Origin: Helianthus annuus
Taxonomy: Eukaryota > Streptophyta > Magnoliopsida > Asterales > Asteraceae
Reading direction: 5' to 3'
Length of the DNA: 64,000 bases
Assembly (NCBI RefSeq): GCF_002127325.2
Contig: NC_035445.2
Location: 83,406,239-83,470,238 of the forward strand
The notes under the pieces are model-generated. The model was not told the origin of the DNA and did no database searches. It saw only the letters and a program-made list of their open reading frames with translations. A program made the position numbers and the translations under genes. Shown in pieces: positions 35,654 to 48,170 of the stretch (positions are counted from its first letter, which is position 1; each line of letters starts with the position of its first letter).

Positions 35654-38046
35654 CCATGACTGCTAGCAGAAAATACTTTCTCATCATCGTCATCTTCCTC
35701 GTCATCACCCTCTTCATCATCATCCTCATCATCATCTTTATCATCGCTACCAGCAAGATCTTCTAAAGATACATCTTCCTCAAAAACACCAGAAATAGAT
35801 GATATCGGTACAGGATTCTCAATGACCAAGGATGGAACAATTGGTCTTTCTGCAACTGCCACACTGCCTTCAGTACCTTTACCCTTATCTTTCATCTGTT
35901 CATCAATCTCAACTTGGCGTTTAGCCCTAAGCTCTTCAACTTGAATCTCTTTGAACCTTTGTTCAATCGACGTTCCAAGCATACTTTCAACAACTTTGTT
36001 CAACATATAGAACTCGTGCTCCTTCAAAGCCTTTGCAGCCTCAAGCTCTTTGTTTTTCATCTCGAAATACTTGTTCTGCTCATCTCTGCGAGCCTTCTCT
36101 TCTTAAAACTCTGCCACTCGCACTTTCAGAAAATCAATCTCAGTCTGATCTGTATCAATCTTCTTCGGTAAGGCTTTGTTGTCAGACTCTAATCGCTTTA
36201 CACGCATTTCGAGAATCTTTTCACGATCAGCTACCTTCTTACTTTCAGCTGCAACTACTTTGTTTTCATTAATCACGTCATCCATATTCTTTTCTAACTT
36301 CTTAACTTGTTCATCATTTGCAAAGCCAAAATCTCCAATATCTTCAAGATTATCCGGAGGAATGTGAAGACCTTTGTGCCAAGAAGAACTAGGAGTTAGA
36401 TGAATTTGAGTGAGTGGTGGTGTTCTGAAGATTTCTTGTGATGTGAATAAGGTTTGTTGTTGTGGTGGTGAGAGATGTAATGGTGAAAGATGTAATGGTG
36501 ATGATTGTCTGGGTGGTGTTGGTTGTTTTGGTGGTGAAGGTTGTCGTGGAGGTGATTGATGTGGTGGTGATTGTATTGGTGATTGATGTGGTGTAGGCTC
36601 AGGTGGTGGTGTTGGTGGTTTCTTTGATTCTTTGGAAGGTTTCTTCTTTAAAACAATCTTCGGCTTGGTAGTCTTCGGAGTCACTTTTCGTATTTTTTGA
36701 GACACAACCTTCTTTCTTGACCCTGTTTTCTTTTTACCACTCGAAGGTGATTAAGATTAAAAAACGTGTTTAGGTGATGGAACATAAGCAACATCATCTT
36801 TCTCATCATTCGAAGAACTCGAAGAGCTTGTAGTGCTTTTATTAACGTCATCACCTTCGACGTCATCAATAACCTTCTCTTTTTCAGCTTCCACACTAGC
36901 TGCTTGCTCAGTCACTAAATCATCAACGTTTAACATCACTTGATCAATATCAGCATAAGGATCTTCTTCCACAGTTACAACTGGTTCCTCAACCTCCGGC
37001 TCATCAATCAACAACGTCTTTGTTACTTTCTTTTGTTTCTTCTTTGGCTAGGATAAAGACCCTTCACCCTCTTGTGCTTTAGGGGTGGTCTTTTTGCCTC
37101 TTCTCCTCATTTCTTTGACAAACCAATCATTACGTGTGGTTTTGAAATCCTTAAGAGTTTTTAGCTCATCAATGTAAGCAGCTTCCTTCATTTCTTCTTC
37201 ATTTCTCCAGTTTTGGTGATTAACTGGATCAGGATCAATGTAGTTCACATCTTTGATATATCCGAAGAATTCAGCTACTACTTTTGGTTCTGGATGGTTT
37301 GGGTGATATGTAGCAAGCTGCTTGAGAGAATCATTGCTCATGTGTGACTGAACTAACAAATCATTCTTCAAATCACGTTCAATATCTGGATATGCATGAT
37401 CGATCAGCATCTACACAAATCATGGATAAGTCCAAGTCCGACTCTTTGTAGTAATATTCTCGGCCATATAATGAAAGACAATATGCGAGAAATTATATTT
37501 CTTGTTCAGAACTAACGCAGTGACCATGTTCATTTGGTAATCACACATAGTATCGTATCCTCCTTTGCAGTGACTAAGTGACATTAGAACACAATGAACA
37601 ATGAACTTGTATGGTTTCTGAAACTTTGACTTCAAGTAATTTCCAACATTTAGAGCACCAACATATCCCATCCTTAACATGCAACCCTTGACCATCCGTT
37701 CTGGAAACTTTGTTGGAGAGTCTGCATCGTCTGGAAAATTCACAACCTCACTAACAAGTGCCTCAGTAACAACAATTTCCTTCTTTTCATTATGCACCTT
37801 CACAATTGAATGAATTGCTTTGTTTGCTTCATCATACGTTGAATGCTTCCAGAATCGTTTAATGTGTGATTTGTATACTGGATGTTGATCCGTAAGAGCT
37901 GTCTGAATAGGTATTCGACCCATGAACTCCAGAATACTACTAAATTTGGACAACTCTGCCTTTTTCTTCACATCAAGATCACAACAACTGTTGTGAAGTG
38001 GATCAAATATAACGTTTGAACCCTGCAAATCATTAAAACACACCAT
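35654..38046 (-). pseudogene. Extra reading frame of the Copia element, N-terminal part
   Basis: One frame with stops at 37420-37422, 37411-37413, 37048-37050, 36757-36759 and 36103-36105. The N-terminal domain (about 38020-37430) has ILEFMGRIPIQTAL, HIKRFWKHS and PYKFIVHCVLMSLS blocks. It resembles a domain common in predicted Asteraceae proteins that come from Copia elements. Then follow an acidic/serine stretch (36790-37000), a proline-rich region (about 36420-36640, PSPPKQPTPPRQ type), a probable coiled coil with heptad leucines (36105-36320), a charged helix, and a run of aspartate/glutamate (35670-35745). LARD1 interrupts it at 35654 and it resumes at 26438. Residues before about 38022 may be intronic: TTTGCAG precedes GG there. 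Function unknown. Confidence 0.75.
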
Positions 38047-39927
38047 GTATCAAACACTTTAAAAAAATTTCAACACTAATCATCTTCAGGCGAAATCAAA
38101 AGAAATGACTTAAATTTTACAAGCGAAATCAACATGACAAACACATAGATGCGAAATCACAAACTGATGTAGGAGCGGAATCACAAGGTACACATAGGAG
38201 CGGAATCAGTTTGCAACTTAGAAGCGGAAACAAAAGTTGCTCATAGGAGCGAAATCAAACATTATCAATTTGGGGCGGAATCAGATTATACCCTAAGTTT
38301 CAAGCGGAATCATAATTTTACTCTCAAAACTGATCAGATAATAAAATTCAAATCATTAACATGTTAATCTGACAATTCCGACAAAGAGGTTATGTTTTGA
38401 TTTCATTTTTGACCCCATACAAGCCCTAGATCTAGGATTCCAATAACAGTTCATCGACAAACATGCAATAACCCTAAATCTGTAACAATCAAGACTCAAA
38501 TCATGAAATACATCACAATCCGACAACATGGAAGTGTTTTATTGTACAGATTCATCATTTATTAACCCTAAATCTAAGTTTTGCACTTAATCATCGCCGA
38601 CAGACATGAAACACATGAATCTAGGTCAAATCAGTTCACAATCTACCTTGCCCATGATTTAATAGTTGTGATTGACAACTAATAACACCAGATCTAACAA
38701 CAATCAGGCAGCAATTCGTTTAGAACACGATGAAAATGGGGTTTCGCTCTTAGTCACCGGGAGAGAAATCAGTTGGGGCGAAATAAGAAAAGTGAGTTAG
38801 GAGCGGAATCAACAAGCCTTTTATAGGTGGTCTGATTCCGCTCGTAATGGTCCAATGAGTCTCTTGAGTGAAATCAGCAATTAAGCTACAAGCGGAATCA
38901 GAATCTAAAGCAGCTAGGAGCGAAATCAGATTTTAATGTGAAACTTGTATTTTGGAGCGAAATTAGAATGTAATTTTCAAACTTTTTGAATTTTTAACCT
39001 TTTGATTGTTCACCGATACACCCAGTTAACCAAGTCCAAGTTAATGACCTTGGTCAACTGTTTAGCCTACCAAGTTCAAATTAATGACCTTGGTTGACCA
39101 GATTATGAAGTACGCTGACGTTTTTTTTTTCTGAAAACAGTTCAAATTAATGAACTTTCGAACTTTCAAACGCATTTTCAAACTTCAAACATGTACCAGT
39201 CACAGTTTAATAACTCCTGCTTACCCATCCCTCATCAAACAGACATGATCTGCACAAGGCTTTGATCGTCTGATTCCCAACGTCGGTTGTCGAAAAATTA
39301 GATGAATAAATAAAATCTTTTTGGATTTTTAACAGGATAAACTGAAATATGTACACACAATCTTTTTGTGAGCGTGTTAGGGGATCATATCAGCTGCCGA
39401 CTAGACACAAGCACCGTTAAGCTACTATTTCATACCAAGCCTTAAACAATTCGCGTAGATTGCCGATATACTGATCCTTTTAAATTCTCACAGAACTTTC
39501 AATCTGTCTGGGATACGGAATTAGTGTTTTAAGACTTAAACCTTTACATGTGTCTCACCTCAGTATATACTCCTGTATCCAGATCCCAATATTCAGTCTT
39601 ACAGGTGAGTATACCTAGATGATATCTGTAATGGGGTGAAATGCGAGGCCGTGAGAGCTCAGGTCAGAACTTCCGTTCAGCAGAGAGATGATGGCTCGAC
39701 TTTGGTGGGTTCCCTTTAGAGAATCTTTTTTACAACAGCACATGATTAACATTTTTCAATGCGTCATCATTTTTTATGCTGAGGGGAGGCTTTACAAGTA
39801 AAGCATTGCGTAAAGCATTATCTGGGGACTAGGTCAGTATTTCCATACAGCAGAAGTCCCGGGATAATACCCCAGACAGATATCACTAAGCATAAAGACC
39901 TAGTATCTCAGAAAGAGGGACCTTTCA
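38047..39927 (-). other. Copia spacer between RNase H and the extra frame
   Basis: Non-coding. 38080-38310 and 38760-38960 are dense in the short motif GAGCGRAATCA (R = A or G). 39000-39110 has repeated CCAAGTTCAAATTAATGACC words. 39590-39930 includes GTGAGTATAC and CCCGGGATAATACC blocks, and looks like conserved spacer of related elements. A T-run lies at 39120-39130. Confidence 0.55.
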
Positions 39928-42563
39928 TGTGACAACCCAAACTCTCAAAGTTTGTGACTGTTAGCTTTCTGACTTTGATTCCCTCTTTATTCCTTTTGTT
40001 ACATTAATCGTTAAACTTTTGTGCTAGGAAACTTGATAGAATTTTTAAGCGCTAACAAGGAGAGTTAGTTGCGTGTTTGGGCCAACCGTATTTGGGCCGC
40101 ACACACACGATATGCATCTGGGCCGCGACCTTTCCCCTTAGCGACCCACCTTGTTTTGTTTCTAAACCCACCGGCCCACATAGGTTATGTTAGGCCGATC
40201 ACACAAGTGCAAAGCCCAAAACCTTTTGTGGATGTATACGATCATATTAGTCACATAGTTGGTTTTTTTTGAAAAGCAAAAACCCTAGAGCTTTTGGTTG
40301 ATCGACGGCAGACACCCCCCCCCCTTTTCTCCATCTTCGAAGTCAAGTCCTCTACACACACGTGCATCCCCTATTTGGTTAGTACGTTAGTCGTTAGTTG
40401 CGTTCTTGTTGTTTGTATTGTATTTCTGCTATGCAACATAGTTGTAGCGAACCATTATTTTGCTTGTTGATTTATTTAAGTAATATTATGTGTTGATATG
40501 TGATTTGATTTTGATTATACTAGTCATCGATTTATCAGTGGGCGAATAAATGGTGTGTTATGATACATGATGTTATGGTGGTATATGTGAATGTAATTGT
40601 AAAACATATTAGTATTATGCATGATCAGGGTTGTTGTAGAGTTGGTTATAAGTTGACTTAGATATTTACATGATGATATGTGAACATATGTATGGACCAA
40701 AACAGGAACCTATGGGCTGCTTATGAAATCATAATAGAATTGATGAACTGTGATTGTGTTATTGGACAATTAGTGTGGCTTGACTTTTTGACCACTATTC
40801 CCATTTGTAATTGGACCGACAACTGACTTTGATAGAGATCACAAAATATTCACATGCTAAATGGCCGAAAATCTTATTCATTTCATGCAACCTACTTCAA
40901 AGCCTAAAGATTCACATAAATTGATGGGTAATAATGACCAACAAACATGCAATTCTTAGTTGAATGTGCTGTGAGAATTTCAATAGAATAGAATAGTAGG
41001 TAATGGTTTGATTAGTCAAAGGGACAACCTTGAACAAGTAAAGGGGCGGCCATGTGTGTTGTCAGATTTACGAATCTGTTATTAATGTTATGAGACCTAA
41101 ATGATGTGAATGTATTCTTAAAAAGTATGTATTATTTGATTGTGTTGTAAAGTGGGCTGCACAATTCACAAATAATATGCAACGCGATGTGGACTTAAGG
41201 ATATTCATGGATAGCATGTAAGTTGTGTGGGCTTCACACTATTAATCGGGCCAACAAAATAAACAAGGCCACCCGGTGGCATCTGGGCCGTAGCTAGGAT
41301 AGAGAAGAGGTGCAGTCGCGTAAACAGTGTGGGATGGGCTCAATTGGCCACACGCTCACACAATCGGCTGGATAGCGATCTGTTATACTTGGGCTTGCAT
41401 GTTCTTTGGCGGGCCTTAAGTAACCGACGTCTCACAACTAACCCAATATAATAAGTATAGTTGACCGATGTATTCTTACAACTTGTGTCGATAAGATGTG
41501 AGGGCTATGTGCATGCTGCACGTGTTTGAGAAATACATATGGGTTAGGTGCATGTTGTTGTTGCGTGTTTTAGTGATCTATGAACATGTAGATATGGAGT
41601 TTGTGAATGCGGATAAAGAAACCTTCTGTGGTAATTTTATTTGATGGCAAACTGTTTTAGTAGATGTGAATGCATACATATATATATATAACTTGTTAAC
41701 TGGGTTCGCTTAAATCGTGAGTGATGTGGAAGCACTAGGGTATTGCATGATCCTACATATGTATACTTACGTTTTATATGCGTTAGGTCGCGTGCAACGG
41801 ACTTAACATTGAACGCATAAAAGAAACTAATCTTACCGAGCAAACCAAAGGTGAGTTCACTACATTCGAGCATGCGTCCCAGTGGTTGGGGACAGTCAGT
41901 GGGTATTCCATGGGGGGATAAGGCTTTGGGTAAAAACGGGTATATTGGTTAATAATCTCACCTATCATCTTTTGTAAGTCCCTCATCGGGTATTAGTTAG
42001 TAGCGCTACTTAGGTTTGGCACCCTCACCCCGTGCCTGTAGAGGACGGAGGTGAACTAATGACCCAGTCTGGCCCAGTACTAGATAGGAGTACGTGGGAA
42101 GGGCAGTCGTGTATTTCAGGAGCCGTCATTGTTCGGAAATGAGATATTAACAATATTACTTGCATCGGTTATGGAACTGTTTTACATACAACTGGTATCC
42201 AACGTTTTCTAAAACTGTGAACTCGCCAGCTTTGTCTGATACACTTGTTACATGCTCGCAGGTCGTTAGGTATCTTGGAAACAGGAACTTGCTGGCTGGA
42301 GGGCGAGAGTGGTCATGGTTGCATTGATGGATTTATTTATCAAACATTTATTTACTATGGTTGTTTGGAAAGTACTTACATTATGATACATTAACGCTTC
42401 CGCTGAACTTGATGGTTTTCGAATTACTTATGTTTGGATGTTATTACTATTAAATGACGAAGCTATATTTTAAACTTATGGATTCAATGTAATTGGTGGC
42501 TCATTATTAGGGGTCACACGCCTATCAGGGATACTCCCTAAGTGGTAATTTGAGGGTGTGACA
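39928..42563 (+). repeat. Solo LTR of the Tekay-type Gypsy family (2636 bp)
   Basis: TGTGACAACCC...GAGGGTGTGACA flanked by TTTCA (39923-39927 and 42564-42568). The part at 41880-42130 is the reverse complement of 5000-5260 of the Gypsy 3' LTR (shared TAGCGCTACTTAGGTTTGGC), so it is the same broad family in the opposite orientation. No internal region. Short open frames (40069-40272, 41637-41873) are not convincing genes. Confidence 0.88.
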
Positions 42564-42644
42564 TTTCAAATGAGATTTCGGGGGTTGCCCATATATCCTG
42601 GAGGTGTTCCCCACGTAAACACAAGTAAATTTTAGGTTTATATC

Positions 42645-45642
42645 TGTAACGTCCTAACACGTAATTGACGAAAGTCGCAGCGGAAGTCCTTGCCATAAAA
42701 TTTCTTACATTAATAACCATACTTCTTACTTGAAAGTTCACTTTTTAAAATAACTCCTTCATACTAAATACATCAAACTGACTCAATTATAAAATAATTG
42801 ATGGCTTATGTACAATAAATTACACCCCCAGACAGCCCCGTACAATCCCTCAAGTGACTCGATCCTCGATCTCTATTCCTTGATGATTCTCCGTGACACG
42901 TTCCACCTGCATTCACCACATACATTCAGAACATTAGCACACAATGTATACACATGATCATTCACATACGCTTCACTTCTCGTTCTTTATCAAATTTCAA
43001 GCATTCCGTCTACGTATCCATCTCCTGGCGAGGCTTCATAAATGTACCTGCATTACTATTCATTCTCAAGGTACACCAATATTAACGTTAATCTTCAATG
43101 TGTTTAAATCATGCACATATATGTACTTACATACCCACATGCCTATACATCCACATACGTACATACACTCGTACATACCCTTATTCATACCTACATACAC
43201 AACTACATACTTACATATCCTTCCTACAACTAGACATACGTACTTACGCTCATACATATCATTAAGCATAACTACATATCCCACCACATGCATACTCTTG
43301 GAGTTATAAGCAAACATATGTATATACCTACACACCTACTTACATAACTTCTACATACATATATAAATACATACGATCACACAAACTTGCTTACCTACAT
43401 ATGTGCATCCCTATATGCTCATAAGAAACTTACGAATCATCGGGATGCGTTACAGATCACTTAGAAATACAAAATTAAGCAAAATGGAGAAATGGGCTAG
43501 ACAGCCCGTCGGCGACGGGGTGGGGACCCGTCGGCGACGGCTTCTTAAAACATCCGTCGCCCAAACTTTCCCGTAGACAGATAGATAGGCCGTCGGCCAA
43601 GTGGTGGTTTTGGGAGCCCGTCGGCGACGGGGTGGGGGCCCGTCGGCGACGCCCTCTTGAAATACCATTTTTTCTGCAGTTCCGTTCCATCGTTCGTACG
43701 CACTAAAACGCGCGTAACTTTTGAACCGCTCACCCGTTTAACCTCCCGTTTCTTCCTACATGCTTGTAAATTCCCAATCTATCAAATGAACTTAAAATCC
43801 CGTAACCGCCTTAAGGAAAATCTCTACTTACACGCTATCGGCTTACTACCTCCTTTCCCACAATTCGACCCGTTCATACATTCATCAATGTAACTTGTTC
43901 GTTTTACCATAAACTCTTATGAACTTAATAATATCAGTGACATCTACCATAAAATAAATTGTTCTTAGACACTTTGCATCCTCTTGACACATTATTGTTC
44001 ATATACTTAGTTTTGACCCGTTAAGGGTATTTGCGTGTTAAATGGTTTATGACATACCAAGACCATACTCTTCACTTCCATACTTGCCCAAGACATTACA
44101 CTAATCAATAACTTGTTTCTAAACTACCTACTAAGATCGTTTGCCCAAAATATCCATCAAGGGCATTTTGGTCAACTTTAATCCCATCATTCACGACGAA
44201 AGACTTTTCTACATAATTAACCTCAAACATCATGTTTAAATAAATTTTAACACTTTATTACTTACTTGAACTAAGAAGTGATTACGGAAATCACTTACCT
44301 TGTGCATCCGTGTTCATACCCGCTTGCTTGCCTCATCTTGACTCGTTAGTCCTTCGTGCTTGAGTCCACGTCCACATGATCCCTAATGCTTTCATGTACC
44401 GCAATCACATCCTTGTTAGTGTACACGATTTCACATCTAAATGATCATATCAAAGGCGTAACTCACATTTGACTTTCATGGTTAAGTCTAATAAACATGA
44501 AACATACATCCAAAAACCACATCTTTTTAGACTCATGCAATCCATCACGTTAACGCATAAAACACATATAAATTTAGCACCTACCATACGACACTATGTA
44601 CATTTCGTACTTATGATGCTAAAGTACCTACAACCACATGATCACATAATCATACTCGCATACACATTTGCTTACATATACTTTCACATATCATACACCT
44701 TCGCTCTTAATTACCTTGATTCAAGCACATCTAATACAAGGTGAGCATTACACCATTCAAGCACAAGGTACAAGCTCCTAATGCATAATTTTACCAAACC
44801 ATACATTCAATCCGAATTCTCATATGGACTCCACCTTAAGGACACTTAACATATTATTTTGCTAACGACTACACCATAAACACCTTCTATACATACTACC
44901 CACAACTTTCATACGATTTCACAATTTTGTTCTCTTAGGCATTTCATCGAACACTTGGCGGGTATCACATTTGTAAAACATTATGTACAAGCTTTTAAAG
45001 CGTGATTCCTACTAATTCTTCACATAACTTATTAACAATCAATCAAGCTCATAACAATATTTCGCCCTAACTACGGACATATGGTTGTGACACCAATTAT
45101 TCGTAACAAGATCATCAAAAACAATCAAATTAACACATAGAAATCTCAATGTTTCTAGCCATTCCTTGACATGCAAGTGGGTTTTGCCTAATCCATGTTC
45201 ATATTCAAAATTTAACATATCTCGATGTCTACTCAGCCATTGCAACCATCATTCATACTAGATTTAGCATTACATTCACGAATTACACTACACCCACTAA
45301 ATCAAACATCACCAAATTGCAAGATTCGACTTACTTGATGTAGGAAATGCTTAGATGATCACCATTCTTAGTTTATGCAGTCAACTAGCCTTCGATTTCC
45401 CTTTTAATTTGAAGATTTTGAAGAAACTAGGGTTTGAACCCTTTTCTTCCTTCCTGCTCATCGACACACACACACACTCTATGTGTGTGTGTGGTGTTTT
45501 AATTTCTTTTTTTATAAAATCATGTTTCCCACTTAACGGTTTTGGTCCCTCTAGTTTCATTTTGGTTAAATAAGAGATTAAAACTTATTTGTTTACATCA
45601 ACCGGGTTTTTAATTTACCAAACCCGTTTTTGGGGCGTTACA
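42645..45642 (-). repeat. LARD2 3' LTR (2998 bp)
   Basis: TGTAACGTCC...GGGGCGTTACA. It matches 48171-51168 at a constant offset of 5526 with no indel. The stretch 43085-43410 is rich in CATAC/TACATA words. The GC-rich cassette at 43504-43652 repeats CCCGTCGGCGACGG. Matching short open frames in both LTRs are copies of the same non-coding DNA. Confidence 0.92.
43504..43652. repeat. GC-rich repeated cassette in the LARD2 LTR
   Basis: Two pairs of CCGTCGGCGACGG-like near-palindromes joined by GGGTGGGG, about 110 bp apart, with CCGTCGCCC and CCGTCGGCC variants between. It is far more GC-rich than its surroundings. Copy in the other LTR: 49030-49178. Confidence 0.85.
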
Positions 45643-47318
45643 AGTCTACCCCCCTTAAACGAGGTTTCGTCCCCGAAACCTTTCTCATTCTTAGTAGACT
45701 AAAACTACTCTTATTTTCCATCTATTCATTCACGATGCTCATCATAATATGAATACATTCGGGATCTTGGTCAGAAGTTCGTTTCATACCTAAACATGAT
45801 TGTACGCATTGTCCTTACGTTCTTAAATTATGTAAGTTACTTCCATAATTTCATGAAACTCAGAATCTGTTCTAGAGCTCTTATTAGTGTCTTTCACTTT
45901 ATGCTACTAGCTCTTAACGCCTATCATCACTAACGTTTCATTTATCGAATTTATTCCAATTGTATACAATTATTAATTGTACAAACCTAAGTATGCGGCT
46001 TGTTTCTAACTCCCTATTCAAGCATATCACATTCATATATTTGCTAATTCAAAATAAATCGATTTACTTTATACTACTCATTCATCATATGCCATCTTTC
46101 ATTTTGTTCAAATGAACATGGCCAACAAGCCGAACATCAGAATTAGCATTTCTTAACGATACTTCCCTTCTCATAATTTTCATCAAAATTTCCACAGTTA
46201 CGAGCATCCAGGGTCACTACCACCAATTCACATAAAAGTACTATTCAATTTGTAACTTTCTATTTAACATTCTCAAGTTAAACCATTTACTAACCTCGCT
46301 AATTTGGATCAAACCAACGTGTAACAACCCGAGTTGACTTGCTCCTTCATGAATCCATAACTTAATAGGCCTGATCTTGTCCATTGGTATCATAAGCTTT
46401 CATTCATGGGCATTCTTTCGCCGTCCTAGGTAGTTTTATCGCATCGTGATTCCTGCCAATCTCATTATAAATTAGGGGTCTACACATCCCATTCGATTTC
46501 ACTCGGATATGATGTTTATCACATCGCCTTATTTATATTTTAATACTTTCTCAATTCCTTCGTAAGGCATTAGTGTGCTAGACCTATTCATAACGGGTCA
46601 ATACATAGCCATAACTCAATATGTCATTCTTATTATTTGACACGTTCTTGACGGGTAGACACATAACCATTATTTCGTAATTCTATAACTCATTGGGTGT
46701 ACTAATCGACACACTTCCTTTCTTCTAGCAGTCCTACGGTTGGAAATTAAATTATTTCTTAGCTTCTGCAGTTTGACTTTTCAAGGTCAAACTGCCACTC
46801 ATTTCTTATTATATACATGTATATACATGCGTATCGGAGTACATGTTTGTACCCCTTTTCAATTCAGACATGCTTGCGATCCCATCGCTTCACCGTTTCA
46901 GTGTTTTCTTGCAAACACTTGCCCTTCCCGTTTTAAAAGTTAGTCATAATACTTATTTCGCTTATAATTCCAACATTTTAATTCCATTCACTTATATGCT
47001 TTTATTTCTTTTACGCATTCGATTACCCAATTAAATGGGTAATGGCATATACTCTCATAATGAGATTCAAGCATACCACTTACGACCCGGTCACATCGGG
47101 TTAATTGCTTTCAACATAAATCTTTCGTTCTATCCGTATAACGGATTGAACTTCATACATGTGTTATTGCATTCACGACCACCCGTTCCAAACGGATGGT
47201 ACCTTATCCTTACTCGACTTGTTCAATTTGAACCGGTCAACTTGCATAACTTATCATAGCATTCGCCATAATAACCAAATCCACAAGGGATTTGCATCAT
47301 TCTTTTCTTTCATTCCTT

Positions 47319-47580
47319 GAATCCGTCTCGCGGATTCAAACGTTGCATTCGCATATTTCATTCCTTGAATCCGTCTCGCGGATTCAAGCATTGCATTCCC
47401 GCTTTTCATCCCTTGAATCCGTCTCGCGGATTCAAGCATTGCATTCATACCTTTCTTTCATGTTTCGAATCCGTCTCGCGGTTTCTAACATAGCATTTCA
47501 TGTTTCGAATCCGTCTCGCGGTTTCTAACATAGCATTTCATGTTTCGAATCCGTCTCGCGGATTCTAACATAGCATTTCA
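47319..47580 (-). repeat. Hairpin minisatellite in the LARD2 leader, 6 units
   Basis: Units with GAATCCGTCTCGCGGATT start at 47319, 47367, 47415, 47467, 47507 and 47547 (periods 48, 48, 52, 40 and 40). The first three have the perfect inverted repeat TTGAATCCG-TCTCG-CGGATTCAA (9-bp stem, 5-nt loop). Later units start TTTCGAATCCG, and two have CGGTTTC, which weakens the stem. In transcription sense the array is about 0.6-0.85 kb downstream of the primer-binding site. Confidence 0.88.
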
Positions 47581-48155
47581 TACTCTCATTTTTGAGAGTC
47601 TTACATTTCTCTTCACCCTCACGTCCACCTACTACTTAATCCTAACGGACACACCTGTAACAATTATCACGGGCTCACGAAAGTCATGCGTTTCTTGTGT
47701 ACTGGCCAGGTACACAATCCACACACTAGTTTCGTGTCTTCGTGTAATTGTCACCTTATGTCCGAAGAATTAGGTTTCGGCACGTGTAACATTTCCAAAA
47801 CTTCATTACCATTCTTATCATTATTTTTCACTTAAAATTTTCCTTTCACTTTTAGGTTTTACCATCACATGCATTTACATATATTAAACATACGTACTTG
47901 GGTCAATATGTCAAATTACATACCTTGGCGTCGGTGCTAGACCGCATCCACAAATCATTCTTTTCAAGCGACCATGCTTACCTTACACATAACATATAGT
48001 TAGTTATCTTCCAATACATACTTAAACACATACTTACCTTTGCTTCTACCTTTAGATCTTGGTCGAGTCTCAGATTGTACGGGTTTCTTGTGATAAGAGC
48101 ACACAGGTTCGAGTTCAAGTACCTACCCTCTTGTACTTGATTCTCTCAAACCAGG

Positions 48156-48167
48156 GCTCTGATACCA
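48156..48167 (-). other. LARD2 primer-binding site (tRNA-iMet)
   Basis: TGGTATCAGAGC on the minus strand, three bases from the 5' LTR end at 48171. Confidence 0.9.
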
Positions 48168-48170
48168 ACT

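Larger units (their letters stand above)
45643..48170 (-). other. LARD2 internal region, non-coding
   Basis: The purine tract (minus strand TTTAAGGGGGGTAGACT) is at 45643-45659, preceded in transcription by the TTTCGGGGACGAAACC block at 45665-45680. No retroviral domain appears in any frame. The hairpin minisatellite is at 47319-47580. The primer-binding site is at 48156-48167. Confidence 0.85.

Noticed and set aside
36176..36367. Plus-strand open frames across 35914-36367
   Set aside because: Shadows of the coiled-coil part of the extra frame on the minus strand.
43066..43335. Pairs of identical open frames in 42645-45642 and 48171-51168
   Set aside because: They are the two LTRs of LARD2; the composition (TACATA repeats, CGTCGGCGAC cassettes) explains the frames.
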